Assembly (NCBI GenBank): GCA_023427085.1
Contig: JAEZBO010000014.1
Coordinates: 1 to 39,419, forward strand
DNA from: Pseudomonadota bacterium
GTDB lineage: Bacteria > Pseudomonadota > Gammaproteobacteria > Burkholderiales > Burkholderiaceae_B
Direction of reading: 5' to 3'
Length of the DNA: 39,419 nucleotides
Part shown: one piece after another, positions 14,431-21,743 of the stretch
Layout of the letters: each line of letters opens with the position of its first letter
Numbering within the stretch: the stretch's first letter is position 1
Translations under genes and position numbers: made by a program
Notes under the pieces: generated by a model
What the model was told of the DNA's origin: nothing
The model's input: only the letters and a program-made list of their open reading frames with translations
Database searches by the model: none

Positions 14431-15117
14431 ATGCCTCTGGATAGCGAACCCAAGAACGGCGATTACGCCGCCTACATCGAAACCCTGTCGCGCCGCGGCG
14501 CGTCGCCGGGGCAGACCTTGCGCGAACTGGATTCGCATATCGGCAGCCGTCACGGCACCGCGACGGCCGCCGCGCCGGTGCCGCGTAGCAGCAGCAGCAC
14601 CGCTGGCACCCAACGCAGCGCCCCCTACGACGGCAAGCCGGGCCAGCATGACGCCGGCTACGGCGCCTCGTCCGAGCGCGGCCGCGGCTGGAACGACATG
14701 CCGTCGCTGCCGACGCCGGCCACGCAAGGCGGCGGCTTCGGCACGCCCGATGCCGGCGCGGCGCCCTACACTCCCTACATCCCGAGCGCCGGCCACACCA
14801 GCAATCCGACCGACCGCCGCGAGGCCGAGCGCCAGCAGCGCAATGCCGGCAGCACCGCCGCCGGACCCGGCACGCTATCGACCCAGAGCGCCGGGCTGAT
14901 GCAGAGCGTGTTCCTGATCGCCGCCGGCGTGGTCGCCGGGCTGATCGGGCTGGGCATGATTCTGAGCGACCTGGACGACCCGGTTGGCGGCGTGTTCCTG
15001 ATCTTCATGGCCAGCCTGCTGATCCGCGCCGGCCGCAGTGCCCGCCGCAAGGCCGGCACCCGGCTGGCCAAACTGCCGCCGCTCTCGACGGTTTCCACGC
15101 GCAAGCGGTCCGGCTGA
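14431..15117 (+). CDS. Unrecognised membrane protein with long low-complexity N-terminal region
   Basis: 228 residues that I do not assign to a family. Residues about 1-40 could be a small folded part (YAAYIETLSRRGASPGQTLRE). Residues about 45-150 are low-complexity, rich in Ser, Thr, Gly, Ala and Pro, with a GAAPYTPYIPSAGHT patch, and probably disordered. Two adjacent transmembrane helices follow at about 158-176 and 183-198, then a basic tail (GRSARRKAGTR). With both ends likely cytoplasmic, it resembles a membrane-anchored adaptor. It lies 21 nt after the DedA gene and 34 nt before dut. Codon use matches its neighbours, so it is likely a genuine gene. Confidence 0.75.
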   Translation: MPLDSEPKNGDYAAYIETLSRRGASPGQTLRELDSHIGSRHGTATAAAPVPRSSSSTAGTQRSAPYDGKPGQHDAGYGASSERGRGWNDMPSLPTPATQGGGFGTPDAGAAPYTPYIPSAGHTSNPTDRREAERQQRNAGSTAAGPGTLSTQSAGLMQSVFLIAAGVVAGLIGLGMILSDLDDPVGGVFLIFMASLLIRAGRSARRKAGTRLAKLPPLSTVSTRKRSG

Positions 15118-15151
15118 CCGCGCGCCTCTCTTCGCTGACCCCCTCGCCGAC

Positions 15152-15601
15152 ATGAAAGCCATAGACCTGAAGATACTCGACCCGCGCATGCGCGATCACC
15201 TGCCCGGCTACGCCACCAGCGGCTCGGCCGGCCTGGACTTGCGTGCCTGCCTCGACGAAGCCATCGAACTGCTGCCGGGCAGCACCCACCTGGTGCCCAC
15301 CGGCCTGGCGATCCACATCGCCGATCCGACCCTGGCCGCGGTGATCCTGCCGCGCTCGGGCCTGGGCCACAAGCACGGCATCGTGCTGGGCAACCTGGTC
15401 GGCCTGATCGACTCGGACTACCAGGGCCCGCTGATGGTGTCGGTCTGGAACCGCGGCAACCAGGCCTTCATGCTCGAACCGATGGAGCGCCTGGCCCAGC
15501 TGGTGTTCGTGCCGGTGGTGCAGGCCAGCCTGAACGTGGTCGAAGAATTCGACGCCAGCGAGCGCGGCAGCGGCGGCTTCGGCAGCACCGGCCGCAACTG
15601 A
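15152..15601 (+). CDS. dut: Deoxyuridine 5'-triphosphate nucleotidohydrolase (dUTPase)
   Basis: 149-residue trimeric dUTPase, which hydrolyses dUTP to dUMP and pyrophosphate, keeping uracil out of DNA and feeding thymidylate synthesis. The conserved motifs are in order: AGLDLRA (26-32), PRSGLGHKHG (67-76), GLIDSDYQG with the catalytic Asp (84-92), and the Gly-rich C-terminal arm GSGGFGSTG (139-147) that closes over the substrate. Start ATG at 15152 fits the family N-terminus. Followed by a strong bidirectional terminator. In many bacteria dut directly follows coaBC; here 3.3 kb intervenes. Confidence 0.97.
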   Translation: MKAIDLKILDPRMRDHLPGYATSGSAGLDLRACLDEAIELLPGSTHLVPTGLAIHIADPTLAAVILPRSGLGHKHGIVLGNLVGLIDSDYQGPLMVSVWNRGNQAFMLEPMERLAQLVFVPVVQASLNVVEEFDASERGSGGFGSTGRN

Positions 15602-15633
15602 GCCCCGGCGCTCGGCGCCGCGATCCGACACGC

Positions 15634-15670
15634 AAAAAAAGGGCGAAGGCCGCAAGGCCCTCGCCCTTTT
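15634..15670. terminator. Bidirectional intrinsic terminator between dut and the ehu-like operon
   Basis: Stem GGGCGA (15641-15646) with TCGCCC (15661-15666), continued by GGCC/GGCC across one mismatch and closed by a GCAA tetraloop. Seven A residues precede it and four T residues follow. On the minus strand it ends in seven U, a strong terminator for the importer operon; on the plus strand it ends in four U after dut. Confidence 0.9.
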
Positions 15671-15700
15671 CCACTGCCGGCTGCCGCGCAGCTCAGCCGG

Positions 15701-16465
15701 TCATTCGGCCTCGATCACCGCCTGCAGGAACTGCTTGGTCCGTTCTTGCTGCGGATCGGCGAACAGCTTGCCCGATTCGGCATCCTCGACGATGTTGCCC
15801 TGGTCGAAGAACAGCGTGCGGTCGGACGACCGTTCGGCGAACTTCATCTGGTGCGTGACGACGATCATCGTCATCTCGCGCTTGTCGGCCAGGTCCTTGA
15901 TGATCTGCAGGATGCCGCCGACCAGTTCGGGATCGAGCGCCGACGTGACTTCGTCGAACAGCATGATCTCGGGCCGCATCGCCAGCGCGCGGGCGATGCC
16001 GACGCGCTGCTTCTGGCCGCCCGACAGCTGGGCCGGATATGAATCGAACTTCTCGCCCAGGCCCACCAGGTCCAGGTAATGCTTGCCGCGCTCGGTCGCT
16101 TCGCTCTTGGACAGGCCTTCGACGTGTATCGGCGCCTCCATGACGTTGCCCAGCGCGGTCATGTGCGGGAACAGGTTGAAGTGCTGGAACACCATGCCGA
16201 TCTTGCCGCGCACCTTGCGCACGTGCGCGGCCGGCGCCGGCTTGCCATCGGGCGTGGTCCAAATCGACTCGCCGTCGATCTCGATCGCGCCGCCATCGGG
16301 ACGGTCCAGCGTCATCAGCAGCCGCAGCAGCGTCGACTTGCCCGAGCCCGACGGTCCGATCACCGCGACCGTCTGGCCTGCCGGGATCTCGAGGTTGATG
16401 CCGCGCAGCACCTCGAGTTCGCCGTAGCGCTTGCGCAGATCGGTCAGTTTGATGCTTGCGCTCAT
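15701..16465 (-). CDS. ehuA: ABC transporter ATP-binding protein, EhuA/GlnQ type
   Basis: 254-residue ATPase of the polar amino acid importer class. Walker A is GPSGSGKST (about 38-46), the Q-loop is in GMVFQHFNLFPHM, the signature is LSGGQKQRVGIARAL, Walker B is IMLFDEVTSALD and the switch His is in VVTHQM. It powers uptake through the two permeases encoded immediately upstream, and overlaps the second permease by 4 nt. It is the last gene of a four-gene operon and is followed by a strong terminator. The ehu name rests mainly on the binding protein of the operon, so specificity for ectoine is probable rather than certain. Confidence 0.88.
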   Translation of the reverse strand: MSASIKLTDLRKRYGELEVLRGINLEIPAGQTVAVIGPSGSGKSTLLRLLMTLDRPDGGAIEIDGESIWTTPDGKPAPAAHVRKVRGKIGMVFQHFNLFPHMTALGNVMEAPIHVEGLSKSEATERGKHYLDLVGLGEKFDSYPAQLSGGQKQRVGIARALAMRPEIMLFDEVTSALDPELVGGILQIIKDLADKREMTMIVVTHQMKFAERSSDRTLFFDQGNIVEDAESGKLFADPQQERTKQFLQAVIEAE

Positions 16466-17139
16466 GCGCGTCCTCCAGTGCGTTGCAGCCTGAGTTCGAC
16501 CCGTCGCACGAAGAATGCCGCGATCAGGCTCAGGACCAGGAACATCACGCCCACCATGGTGATGGGCTCGGTATAGCGGAAGCTGGTCGAGCTCAGGATC
16601 TTGCTTTGCTGCAGCAGCTCGACCACGGTGATGGCAGACAGCAGCGGCGTGTCCTTGAACATCGCGACCAGATAGTTGCCCAGCGCCGGCACCACCGGCG
16701 GGATCGCCTGCGGCAGCACCACGCCCGAGAAGGTCCGCCAGCTTGGCAGGTTCAGCGCCCGCGCGGCCTCGTACTGGCCACGCGGCACGCCCTCGAGGCC
16801 GGCCCGGTAGACCTCGGCGCAATAGGCCGCGTAGTGCAGGCCCAGCGCCAGCACGCCAGTGGTCAGCGGCGACAGCTGCACGCCCAGGTTGGGCAGCACG
16901 TAGAACAGGAAGTAGATCTGCACCAGCAGCGGCGTGCTGCGCACGAACTCGATGACGAAGGCCACCGGATACGACAGCAGCGGCCACGGCGCGCGGCGCC
17001 CCATCGCCAGCACCAGCCCCAGCGTAACGGCCAGCAGCATGCCCAGCAGCGTGGCCTGGATCGTGATCACCAGCGCCGATCCCAGCGTCGGCAGGATCTC
17101 CCACGCATAGGCCCAATCGAAAATCACGTCGTTGTTCAT
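16462..17139 (-). CDS. ehuD: ABC transporter permease, EhuD/HisM type
   Basis: 225-residue inner-membrane permease with about five transmembrane helices. The family segment EFVRSTPLLVQIYFLFY and the cytoplasmic coupling loop EVYRAGLEGVPRGQYEAARALNL (EAA motif) are present. The C-terminal FFVRRVELRL ending resembles EhuD proteins. Its ATG overlaps the ehuC stop (ATGA), and its stop overlaps the ehuA start in the same way, so the membrane subunits and ATPase are coupled. It pairs with EhuC to form the translocation channel. Confidence 0.87.
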   Translation of the reverse strand: MNNDVIFDWAYAWEILPTLGSALVITIQATLLGMLLAVTLGLVLAMGRRAPWPLLSYPVAFVIEFVRSTPLLVQIYFLFYVLPNLGVQLSPLTTGVLALGLHYAAYCAEVYRAGLEGVPRGQYEAARALNLPSWRTFSGVVLPQAIPPVVPALGNYLVAMFKDTPLLSAITVVELLQQSKILSSTSFRYTEPITMVGVMFLVLSLIAAFFVRRVELRLQRTGGRA

Positions 17140-17780
17140 CGTACGCGGAACCTTCTTTCAAGCAGGCGCATGCACGCCGTGATCAGCAAGGCCACGCCGA
17201 AGTACAGCAGCAGCATCAGGCCGAAGATCTCGACCGTGCGCAAGGTATCGTTGCGCAGCAGCTGGCCGCGGAAGGTCAGGTCGCCGATGGTCACCAGCGA
17301 CACCAGCGCGGTGTTCTTGAGCAACTCGATCATCAGGTTGGTGGCGGGCGGCAACATGGCCGGAATGGCTTGCGGCAGCACGATGCGGCGGGTGATCTGG
17401 CTGCGGGTCATGTTCAGCGCCAGCGCCGCCTCGCGCTGGCCGGGCGCCACCGCGCGGACCGCGCCGCGCACCACCTCGGCACCATAGGCGCCGGCATTGA
17501 GCGCCAGCACCACGATGCCGACCAGGATCGCCGGCAACTGCACGCCGAACAAGGGCAGCACATAGAAGAACCAGAACAGCTGCACCAGCGCGGACGTGCC
17601 GCGAAACACCTCGACGTAGACGGTGGCCGGCCAGCTCAGCAGCGGATTACGCGACAGCCGCCCGAGCCCGGCGAAGATCGCCAGTGGCATGGCCATCAGG
17701 ATGGCGCCGCCGGTCACCTGCAGCGTCACCATCAGGCCCTCCAGCAAGGGCGGCAACAGGTCTATCTGTGCTTTTTCCAT
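17136..17780 (-). CDS. ehuC: ABC transporter permease, EhuC/HisQ type
   Basis: 214-residue inner-membrane permease with a short N-terminus (MEKAQIDLLPPLLEG) and about five transmembrane helices. The FRGTSALVQLFWFFYVLP segment and the coupling loop EVVRGAVRAVAPGQREAALALNM (EAA motif) identify the amino-acid-type permease family. It starts 19 nt after the binding-protein stop and overlaps ehuD by 4 nt. The FRGTSALVQ block is what one sees in ectoine/hydroxyectoine EhuC, although other polar amino acid systems are similar. Confidence 0.87.
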   Translation of the reverse strand: MEKAQIDLLPPLLEGLMVTLQVTGGAILMAMPLAIFAGLGRLSRNPLLSWPATVYVEVFRGTSALVQLFWFFYVLPLFGVQLPAILVGIVVLALNAGAYGAEVVRGAVRAVAPGQREAALALNMTRSQITRRIVLPQAIPAMLPPATNLMIELLKNTALVSLVTIGDLTFRGQLLRNDTLRTVEIFGLMLLLYFGVALLITACMRLLERRFRVR

Positions 17781-17799
17781 GACGGATCCCGTGGCGGCC

Positions 17800-18702
17800 T
17801 CAGCCGCACAGCTTCGCGGCGGTCACGTCGCCCGGCAGTTCGCTCTTGGTGAAGCCGAAGGGCTCGACCAGCTTGGCGTGCTCGGAGGTGCCGATGAAAT
17901 TCTGCAGCTCGCGGTTGAAGGCCTGGGCGAAATCGCTGTCGCCCTGGCGGAACGCGAACGCGCCATAGCCGCGCACGTCCTGGCCGTCGATGATCGGATC
18001 GGTGAAGGGTTCGGCCTTCTCGAGATTCTGGTCGGTGACCTTGGTCATCAGGTCGTTGATCGTCAACGCCGTGCCGGCGTAGGCGTCGGCGCGGCCGCCC
18101 TCGACGCCGGCCAGCGCGCTGACGGCATCGGGGAACACCACCACCTGCGACGACGGGATGCCGACCTTGCTGGCGTATTCGGCCTCGATCGCGCCGACCA
18201 CCACGCCCAGCTTGGCCTGCGGATCGTTCTTGACGTCCTCGTAGCTGTTCAGGCTCTTGGGATTGCCCTTCTGCACCAGGAAGCCCTCGCCGACGCCGTA
18301 GGTCGGATTCGAGAAGATCACCTGCTTGCAGCGCTCGGGGGTGACGTACATGCCGGCCGCGACGATGTCGAATCGGTTGGCCTGCAGGCCCGGGATCAGC
18401 GAGCCGAACTCGGTCAGCACGCCTTCGACCTTGTCGACGCCCATGCGGCGCAACACCACGCGGGCAATCTCGACGGCTTCGCCGGTGACTTCGTTGCTGG
18501 CGCTGTCGAGGTAGGCGTAAGGGGCTTCGTTGGCGTAGCCGATACGCACCGTGCCCGAGGCCTTGACCCGTTCGACGGTGGTCTGCGGGCCGCTGGCGGC
18601 CGGCTTGCCGGTTTCATCCTTGGCGGAATCCGAACACGCCACCAGCAGCGACACAGAAAATGCCAGCGCCGCGAATCCGGCGGCACGCACACCATAGGCC
18701 AT
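17800..18702 (-). CDS. ehuB: Ectoine/hydroxyectoine-type solute-binding lipoprotein, EhuB-like
   Basis: 300-residue periplasmic binding protein. The signal ends in a lipobox, LLVAC, so C23 should be lipidated and the protein tethered to the membrane. The mature region follows EhuB of Sinorhizobium closely: IGYANEAPYAYLD, GVLTEFGSLIPGLQ, FDIVAAGMYVTPERC, and NPTYGVGEGFLV. EhuB delivers ectoine or hydroxyectoine to EhuCD. No ectoine breakdown genes (eut/doe) are in the window, so uptake for osmoprotection or catabolism encoded elsewhere is possible. A relative binding another polar amino acid is the main alternative. A GAGGGG ribosome site precedes the ATG. Confidence 0.87.
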   Translation of the reverse strand: MAYGVRAAGFAALAFSVSLLVACSDSAKDETGKPAASGPQTTVERVKASGTVRIGYANEAPYAYLDSASNEVTGEAVEIARVVLRRMGVDKVEGVLTEFGSLIPGLQANRFDIVAAGMYVTPERCKQVIFSNPTYGVGEGFLVQKGNPKSLNSYEDVKNDPQAKLGVVVGAIEAEYASKVGIPSSQVVVFPDAVSALAGVEGGRADAYAGTALTINDLMTKVTDQNLEKAEPFTDPIIDGQDVRGYGAFAFRQGDSDFAQAFNRELQNFIGTSEHAKLVEPFGFTKSELPGDVTAAKLCG

Positions 18703-18939
18703 GAAACACCCCTCTTTCCGTTGGTCTTATGAACACTTAGCGGAAAAATGGTACGTCAGGCGAGCCAGGTCTTTTTACTCAAACCGTCACATGCGCGGCG
18801 GCGGCGCCGGCTGCTGCTTACATTTGCGGCGCCGCGCCGGACGGCGCGCGGCCCGGCGTCGCAACGAAGCGCCTTGCGTAACAAGGCGCTGCGCGCCACG
18901 GCGCCGCGCGGACACATCCAGTCACTGTTTAGAACACAA
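18703..18939. other. 237-bp intergenic region with multi-hairpin GC-rich element
   Basis: No gene is apparent. Next to ehuB (18703-18780) it is AT-richer and should hold the operon promoter, but no convincing -35/-10 pair is visible. At 18868-18890 AGCGCCTTG and CAAGGCGCT form a perfect 9-bp stem with a 5-nt loop. It is bracketed by GGCGCGC (18843-18849) and GCGCGCC (18891-18897), and GCGGCGCCGC (18826-18835) is a further palindrome. No U-tract follows, so this is a structured element, perhaps the 3' end of the upstream binding-protein message or a REP-like repeat. Confidence 0.5.
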
Positions 18940-20100
18940 TCACTGCCCCGCGTAGGAGAAGCGCCCCTCGCGGATCGTGCCCATCACCCGCGCACGCTCG
19001 TCGAAACCCTGGTGGTTGTCGGCCGAGATGTTGAGCACGCCATTGGGCACGGTCAGGTCGCGGGTCTGTTCGATGGCGCTGCGCAGCGCCTCGCGGAACT
19101 CGGGCGTGCCGGGCTTGGCGCCGCCCTTGAGTGCGCGGGCCACCGCATCGTCCAGCAGCATCCAGGCGCCGTAGGCATCGCCGGCGAACTGCGTCAGCGT
19201 GTTCGGGCCGTACTGCTTTTCATATTTGTCGGCGAATGCGACGGCCACCTTCTTGACCGGGTTGGCGTCGGGCAGCTCGCGCGCCACCACGCCCGGACCG
19301 GTCGGGAACAGCGTGCCTTCGACGTCCTTGCCGCCGACCTGCAGGAACTCGAGCGTGCCGATGCCGTGGGTCTGGTAGATCGGCTGCTTGAAGCCGCGCT
19401 CGACCAGCGTCTTCTGCGGCAGTGCGGCCGGCGTGCCCGAGCCGGCCACCAGCACCGCGTCGGGCCGCGCGGCCATCAGCTTGAGCACCTGGCCCACCAC
19501 CGAGGCGTCGGTGCGCTGGAAGCGCTCCTGCGCGACGATCTCGGGATTGCCGGCGGCGGCCGCCGAGAACTCCTTCCACCAGCTTTCGCCATACGAGTCG
19601 GCGAAACCGATGAAGCCGACCGTCTTCACCCCGTGGGCGCGCATGTGCTCGACCAGCGCCGAGGCCATCAGCAGGTCGTTCTGCGGCATCTTGAAGGCCC
19701 AGCGCCGCTTGGGATCGGACAGCGGCTCGACGATCACGCCCGACGCGGCCAGCGCGACCATCGGCGTGCCGGTCTCGGCCAGCACGTCGAGCGCGCCCAG
19801 CGCGGCCGGCGTGATGTTGGGGCCGACGATGGCATCGACCTTGTCTTCGGACGTGAGCTTGCGGAAGTTGCGCACCGCGCGGCTGACGTCGGTGCCGTCG
19901 TCCAGGATCACATAACGCGCCGGCTGCCCGCCCAGCGTGTCCGGCCACAGGCGGATGGCGTTCTGCGACTGGATGCCGATGGCGGCGGCCGGACCGGTGG
20001 TGGACAAGGCCACGCCGACGGTGATCTGGGCGTGGGCGCCGGCGGCCAGGCCGGCCAGCAGCGCGGCGCCGCCGAGCAGGCGCGGGACTAGGGTAGACAT
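18940..20100 (-). CDS. Branched-chain amino acid-type ABC substrate-binding protein (orphan, LivK-like)
   Basis: 386-residue periplasmic binding protein of the type I (Leu/Ile/Val) fold. Residues 1-24 form a Sec signal (STLVPRLLGGAALLAGLAAGAHA). The mature protein begins ITVGVALSTTGPAAAIG and continues with DAIVGPNITPAAL, GFIGFADSYGESWW and LTQFAGDAYGAW, all typical of this class. I place the start at 20100, where GAGG lies 7 nt upstream; a Met 11 codons earlier lacks a ribosome site and would spoil the signal peptide. No permease or ATPase gene adjoins it, so it may share the liv transporter at 22396-27184. The ligand is unknown; such proteins often bind aromatic or other non-leucine compounds. 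Confidence 0.9.
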   Translation of the reverse strand: MSTLVPRLLGGAALLAGLAAGAHAQITVGVALSTTGPAAAIGIQSQNAIRLWPDTLGGQPARYVILDDGTDVSRAVRNFRKLTSEDKVDAIVGPNITPAALGALDVLAETGTPMVALAASGVIVEPLSDPKRRWAFKMPQNDLLMASALVEHMRAHGVKTVGFIGFADSYGESWWKEFSAAAAGNPEIVAQERFQRTDASVVGQVLKLMAARPDAVLVAGSGTPAALPQKTLVERGFKQPIYQTHGIGTLEFLQVGGKDVEGTLFPTGPGVVARELPDANPVKKVAVAFADKYEKQYGPNTLTQFAGDAYGAWMLLDDAVARALKGGAKPGTPEFREALRSAIEQTRDLTVPNGVLNISADNHQGFDERARVMGTIREGRFSYAGQ

Positions 20101-20272
20101 GGGGAAACCTCGAGGAATGGGGATCGCTGACATATTGCTGACCCATATTTTGCCTGATCGCGGCGCCCGGCAACGCTTTGTAGCCAAGTAAACAACGCCG
20201 GCGGTCACCGTGCCGGCGGCGCGGCGTTACCATCGACGATCCGATCTTCCCCACCCTCAGCAGGAGCAAGGC

Positions 20273-20698
20273 ATGAAGAAATCCGCATCCGCAGTCTGGC
20301 AAGGCGACCTCAAGACCGGCAAGGGCACCATCTCGTCCGAGAGCGGCGCGCTCAAGGACCAGCCCTACGGCTTCAACACCCGCTTCGAAGACCAGCCCGG
20401 CACCAACCCCGAGGAACTGATCGGCGCGGCGCACGCCGGCTGCTTCTCGATGGCGCTGTCGAACATCCTGGGCGGCAAGAACGCCAAGGCCGAGCGCATC
20501 GAGACGCGCGCCGACGTGACGCTGGACAAGGTCGACGGCGGCTTCGCCATCACCGCCATCCACCTGACCCTCAAGGCCAAGGTGCCCGGCATCTCGAAGG
20601 CCGACTTCGAGGCCGCCGCCAACGAAGCCAAGGCCGGCTGCCCGGTCTCCAAGGTGCTGAACGCCAAGATCACGCTGGACAGCACGCTCGAAGGCTGA
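20273..20698 (+). CDS. osmC: OsmC-family peroxiredoxin
   Basis: 141-residue thiol peroxidase that reduces organic hydroperoxides. It follows E. coli OsmC almost throughout (GKGTISSESG, PYGFNTRFED, GTNPEELIGAAHAGCFSMALS, AGCPVSKVL). The two catalytic cysteines are C57 and C123, equivalent to C59 and C125 of E. coli. ATG at 20273 with GGAG upstream. Divergent from the orphan binding protein (172-bp gap, no clear promoter boxes) and convergent with the flavoenzyme gene 15 nt away. With that flavoenzyme and its Rrf2 regulator it makes a small redox-defence neighbourhood. Confidence 0.95.
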   Translation: MKKSASAVWQGDLKTGKGTISSESGALKDQPYGFNTRFEDQPGTNPEELIGAAHAGCFSMALSNILGGKNAKAERIETRADVTLDKVDGGFAITAIHLTLKAKVPGISKADFEAAANEAKAGCPVSKVLNAKITLDSTLEG

Positions 20699-20713
20699 GG
20701 CGCTTCGATCTGG

Positions 20714-21637
20714 TCAGGACGGCAGCCCGGCTGCCTCCCTGATCAATGAGGCGTGGACGGCGGTGCCCGCCAGGGTCCCGTCGCCCACTGCCAGCGGCAC
20801 CGATCCTGCCGGCCTGGCGACATCGCCGCAGGCGAACACCCACGGCACCGACGTCGCCTTCATCGCATCGGTCTGGATATGGCGGCCCATCGGACCGGAC
20901 TCGATCTCGCAGCCCAGCTGTTGGGCGATCGAGCCGGCCGGCTCGATGATGGACTGCGTGAAGACCCCCGCCAGGTCGACCCGTCGGCCATCGGACAGCA
21001 CGATCGTCGGCTGGGCTTCGCCTTCGATGGCGGCGACCTTGCCCGCCTCGACCCGCACGCCGCGCGCGGCCAGTTGTGCCGCTTGCTGCGCGTCCGGCAC
21101 AAAACTGTCGTTCAGGAACAGCGTGGTCGGCCCCCAATCGGGCAGCATCAGCGCGTGGTGCAGCGCCAGCGGCGACCGCGCCAGCACGCCGACCGCGCCC
21201 TGCCGCAGCTCGTAGCCGTGGCAGTAAGGACAATGGAATACCTGCCGGCCCCAACGCTCGCGCAGGCCCGGCACGTCGGGCAGATCGTCGATCACGCCGT
21301 AGGCCAGCAGCAGGCGGCGCGCGCGCAGCGTATCGGCGTGGCCCTCGGCGTGCACGACAAAACCCGCCGCCTCGCGACGCGCCTCGCTGACCCGGCCGTC
21401 GAGCCACTGCACCGTGGCGTAGGACAGCAGTTGCCCGCGCGCCTTGGCCGCAATTGTCGCGCCCGCACTGCCGTCATGGCCGAGCAGACCATAGGAATGC
21501 TCGGCATGGCGATTGCGCCGCCGGCCGGCGTCGATCACCAGCACGCGGCGCCGCGCGCGCGCCAGCGGCAGCGCGGCCGCCAGCCCGGCGTAGCTGCCGC
21601 CGATGATGATCACGTCGTACGCTTGCCCTGGATTCAT
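20714..21637 (-). CDS. Thioredoxin reductase-like NAD(P)/FAD oxidoreductase
   Basis: 307-residue flavoprotein. The FAD loop is IIIGGSYAGLAAALPLA (G13-G18 region), the redox pair is C136-P-Y-C139 in FHCPYCHGYE, and the C-terminal FAD motif is VFACGDVARPAGSV. The second dinucleotide loop, GVLARSPLALHHAL (about 150-163), lacks the GGGxSAxE of true TrxB, so pyridine-nucleotide use is altered or absent. Related subgroups include bacterial orphan TrxR-like proteins and fungal disulfide-forming oxidases such as GliT. Divergent from an Rrf2 regulator, which probably controls it. I would not name it trxB. Its partner could be a small thiol or disulfide protein. Confidence 0.88.
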   Translation of the reverse strand: MNPGQAYDVIIIGGSYAGLAAALPLARARRRVLVIDAGRRRNRHAEHSYGLLGHDGSAGATIAAKARGQLLSYATVQWLDGRVSEARREAAGFVVHAEGHADTLRARRLLLAYGVIDDLPDVPGLRERWGRQVFHCPYCHGYELRQGAVGVLARSPLALHHALMLPDWGPTTLFLNDSFVPDAQQAAQLAARGVRVEAGKVAAIEGEAQPTIVLSDGRRVDLAGVFTQSIIEPAGSIAQQLGCEIESGPMGRHIQTDAMKATSVPWVFACGDVARPAGSVPLAVGDGTLAGTAVHASLIREAAGLPS

Positions 21638-21671
21638 GGCGTCTCACCCATCAAGAAACTTTGATAGTTAC

Positions 21672-21701
21672 ATGATAGGCCGGAAGTGGATTCTCATGCA
21701 A
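21672..21701 (-). promoter_or_regulatory. Candidate promoter of the TrxR-like gene
   Basis: Minus strand -35 TTGCAT (plus 21696-21701) and -10 TATCAT (plus 21672-21677), spacer 18 nt. TGATAG occurs at 21662-21667 and 21673-21678, an 11-bp step, overlapping the -10 box and just downstream of it: a possible Rrf2-family site. On the plus strand, a TATAAT at 21704-21709 may serve the Rrf2 gene, though no good -35 box accompanies it. Confidence 0.45.
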
Positions 21702-21743
21702 CTTATAATGTTTCGTGGAGTGCCCTCCCCGCCCTGGATACCG

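Noticed and set aside
15701..17161. Fusion of the second ehu permease region with the ATPase in one frame
   Set aside because: The permease is encoded in a different frame with complete helices and EAA loop; only the part from 16465 downward is the ATPase.
18748..20091. Plus-strand open frame opposite the orphan binding protein
   Set aside because: Low-complexity His/Arg/Gly-rich translation, and the binding protein with signal peptide is clear on the minus strand.
20101..20272. Strong promoters for osmC and the orphan binding protein
   Set aside because: TTGCCG with CAAAAT or AAATAT can be found on the minus strand, but spacing and matches are poor; I could not defend any pair.
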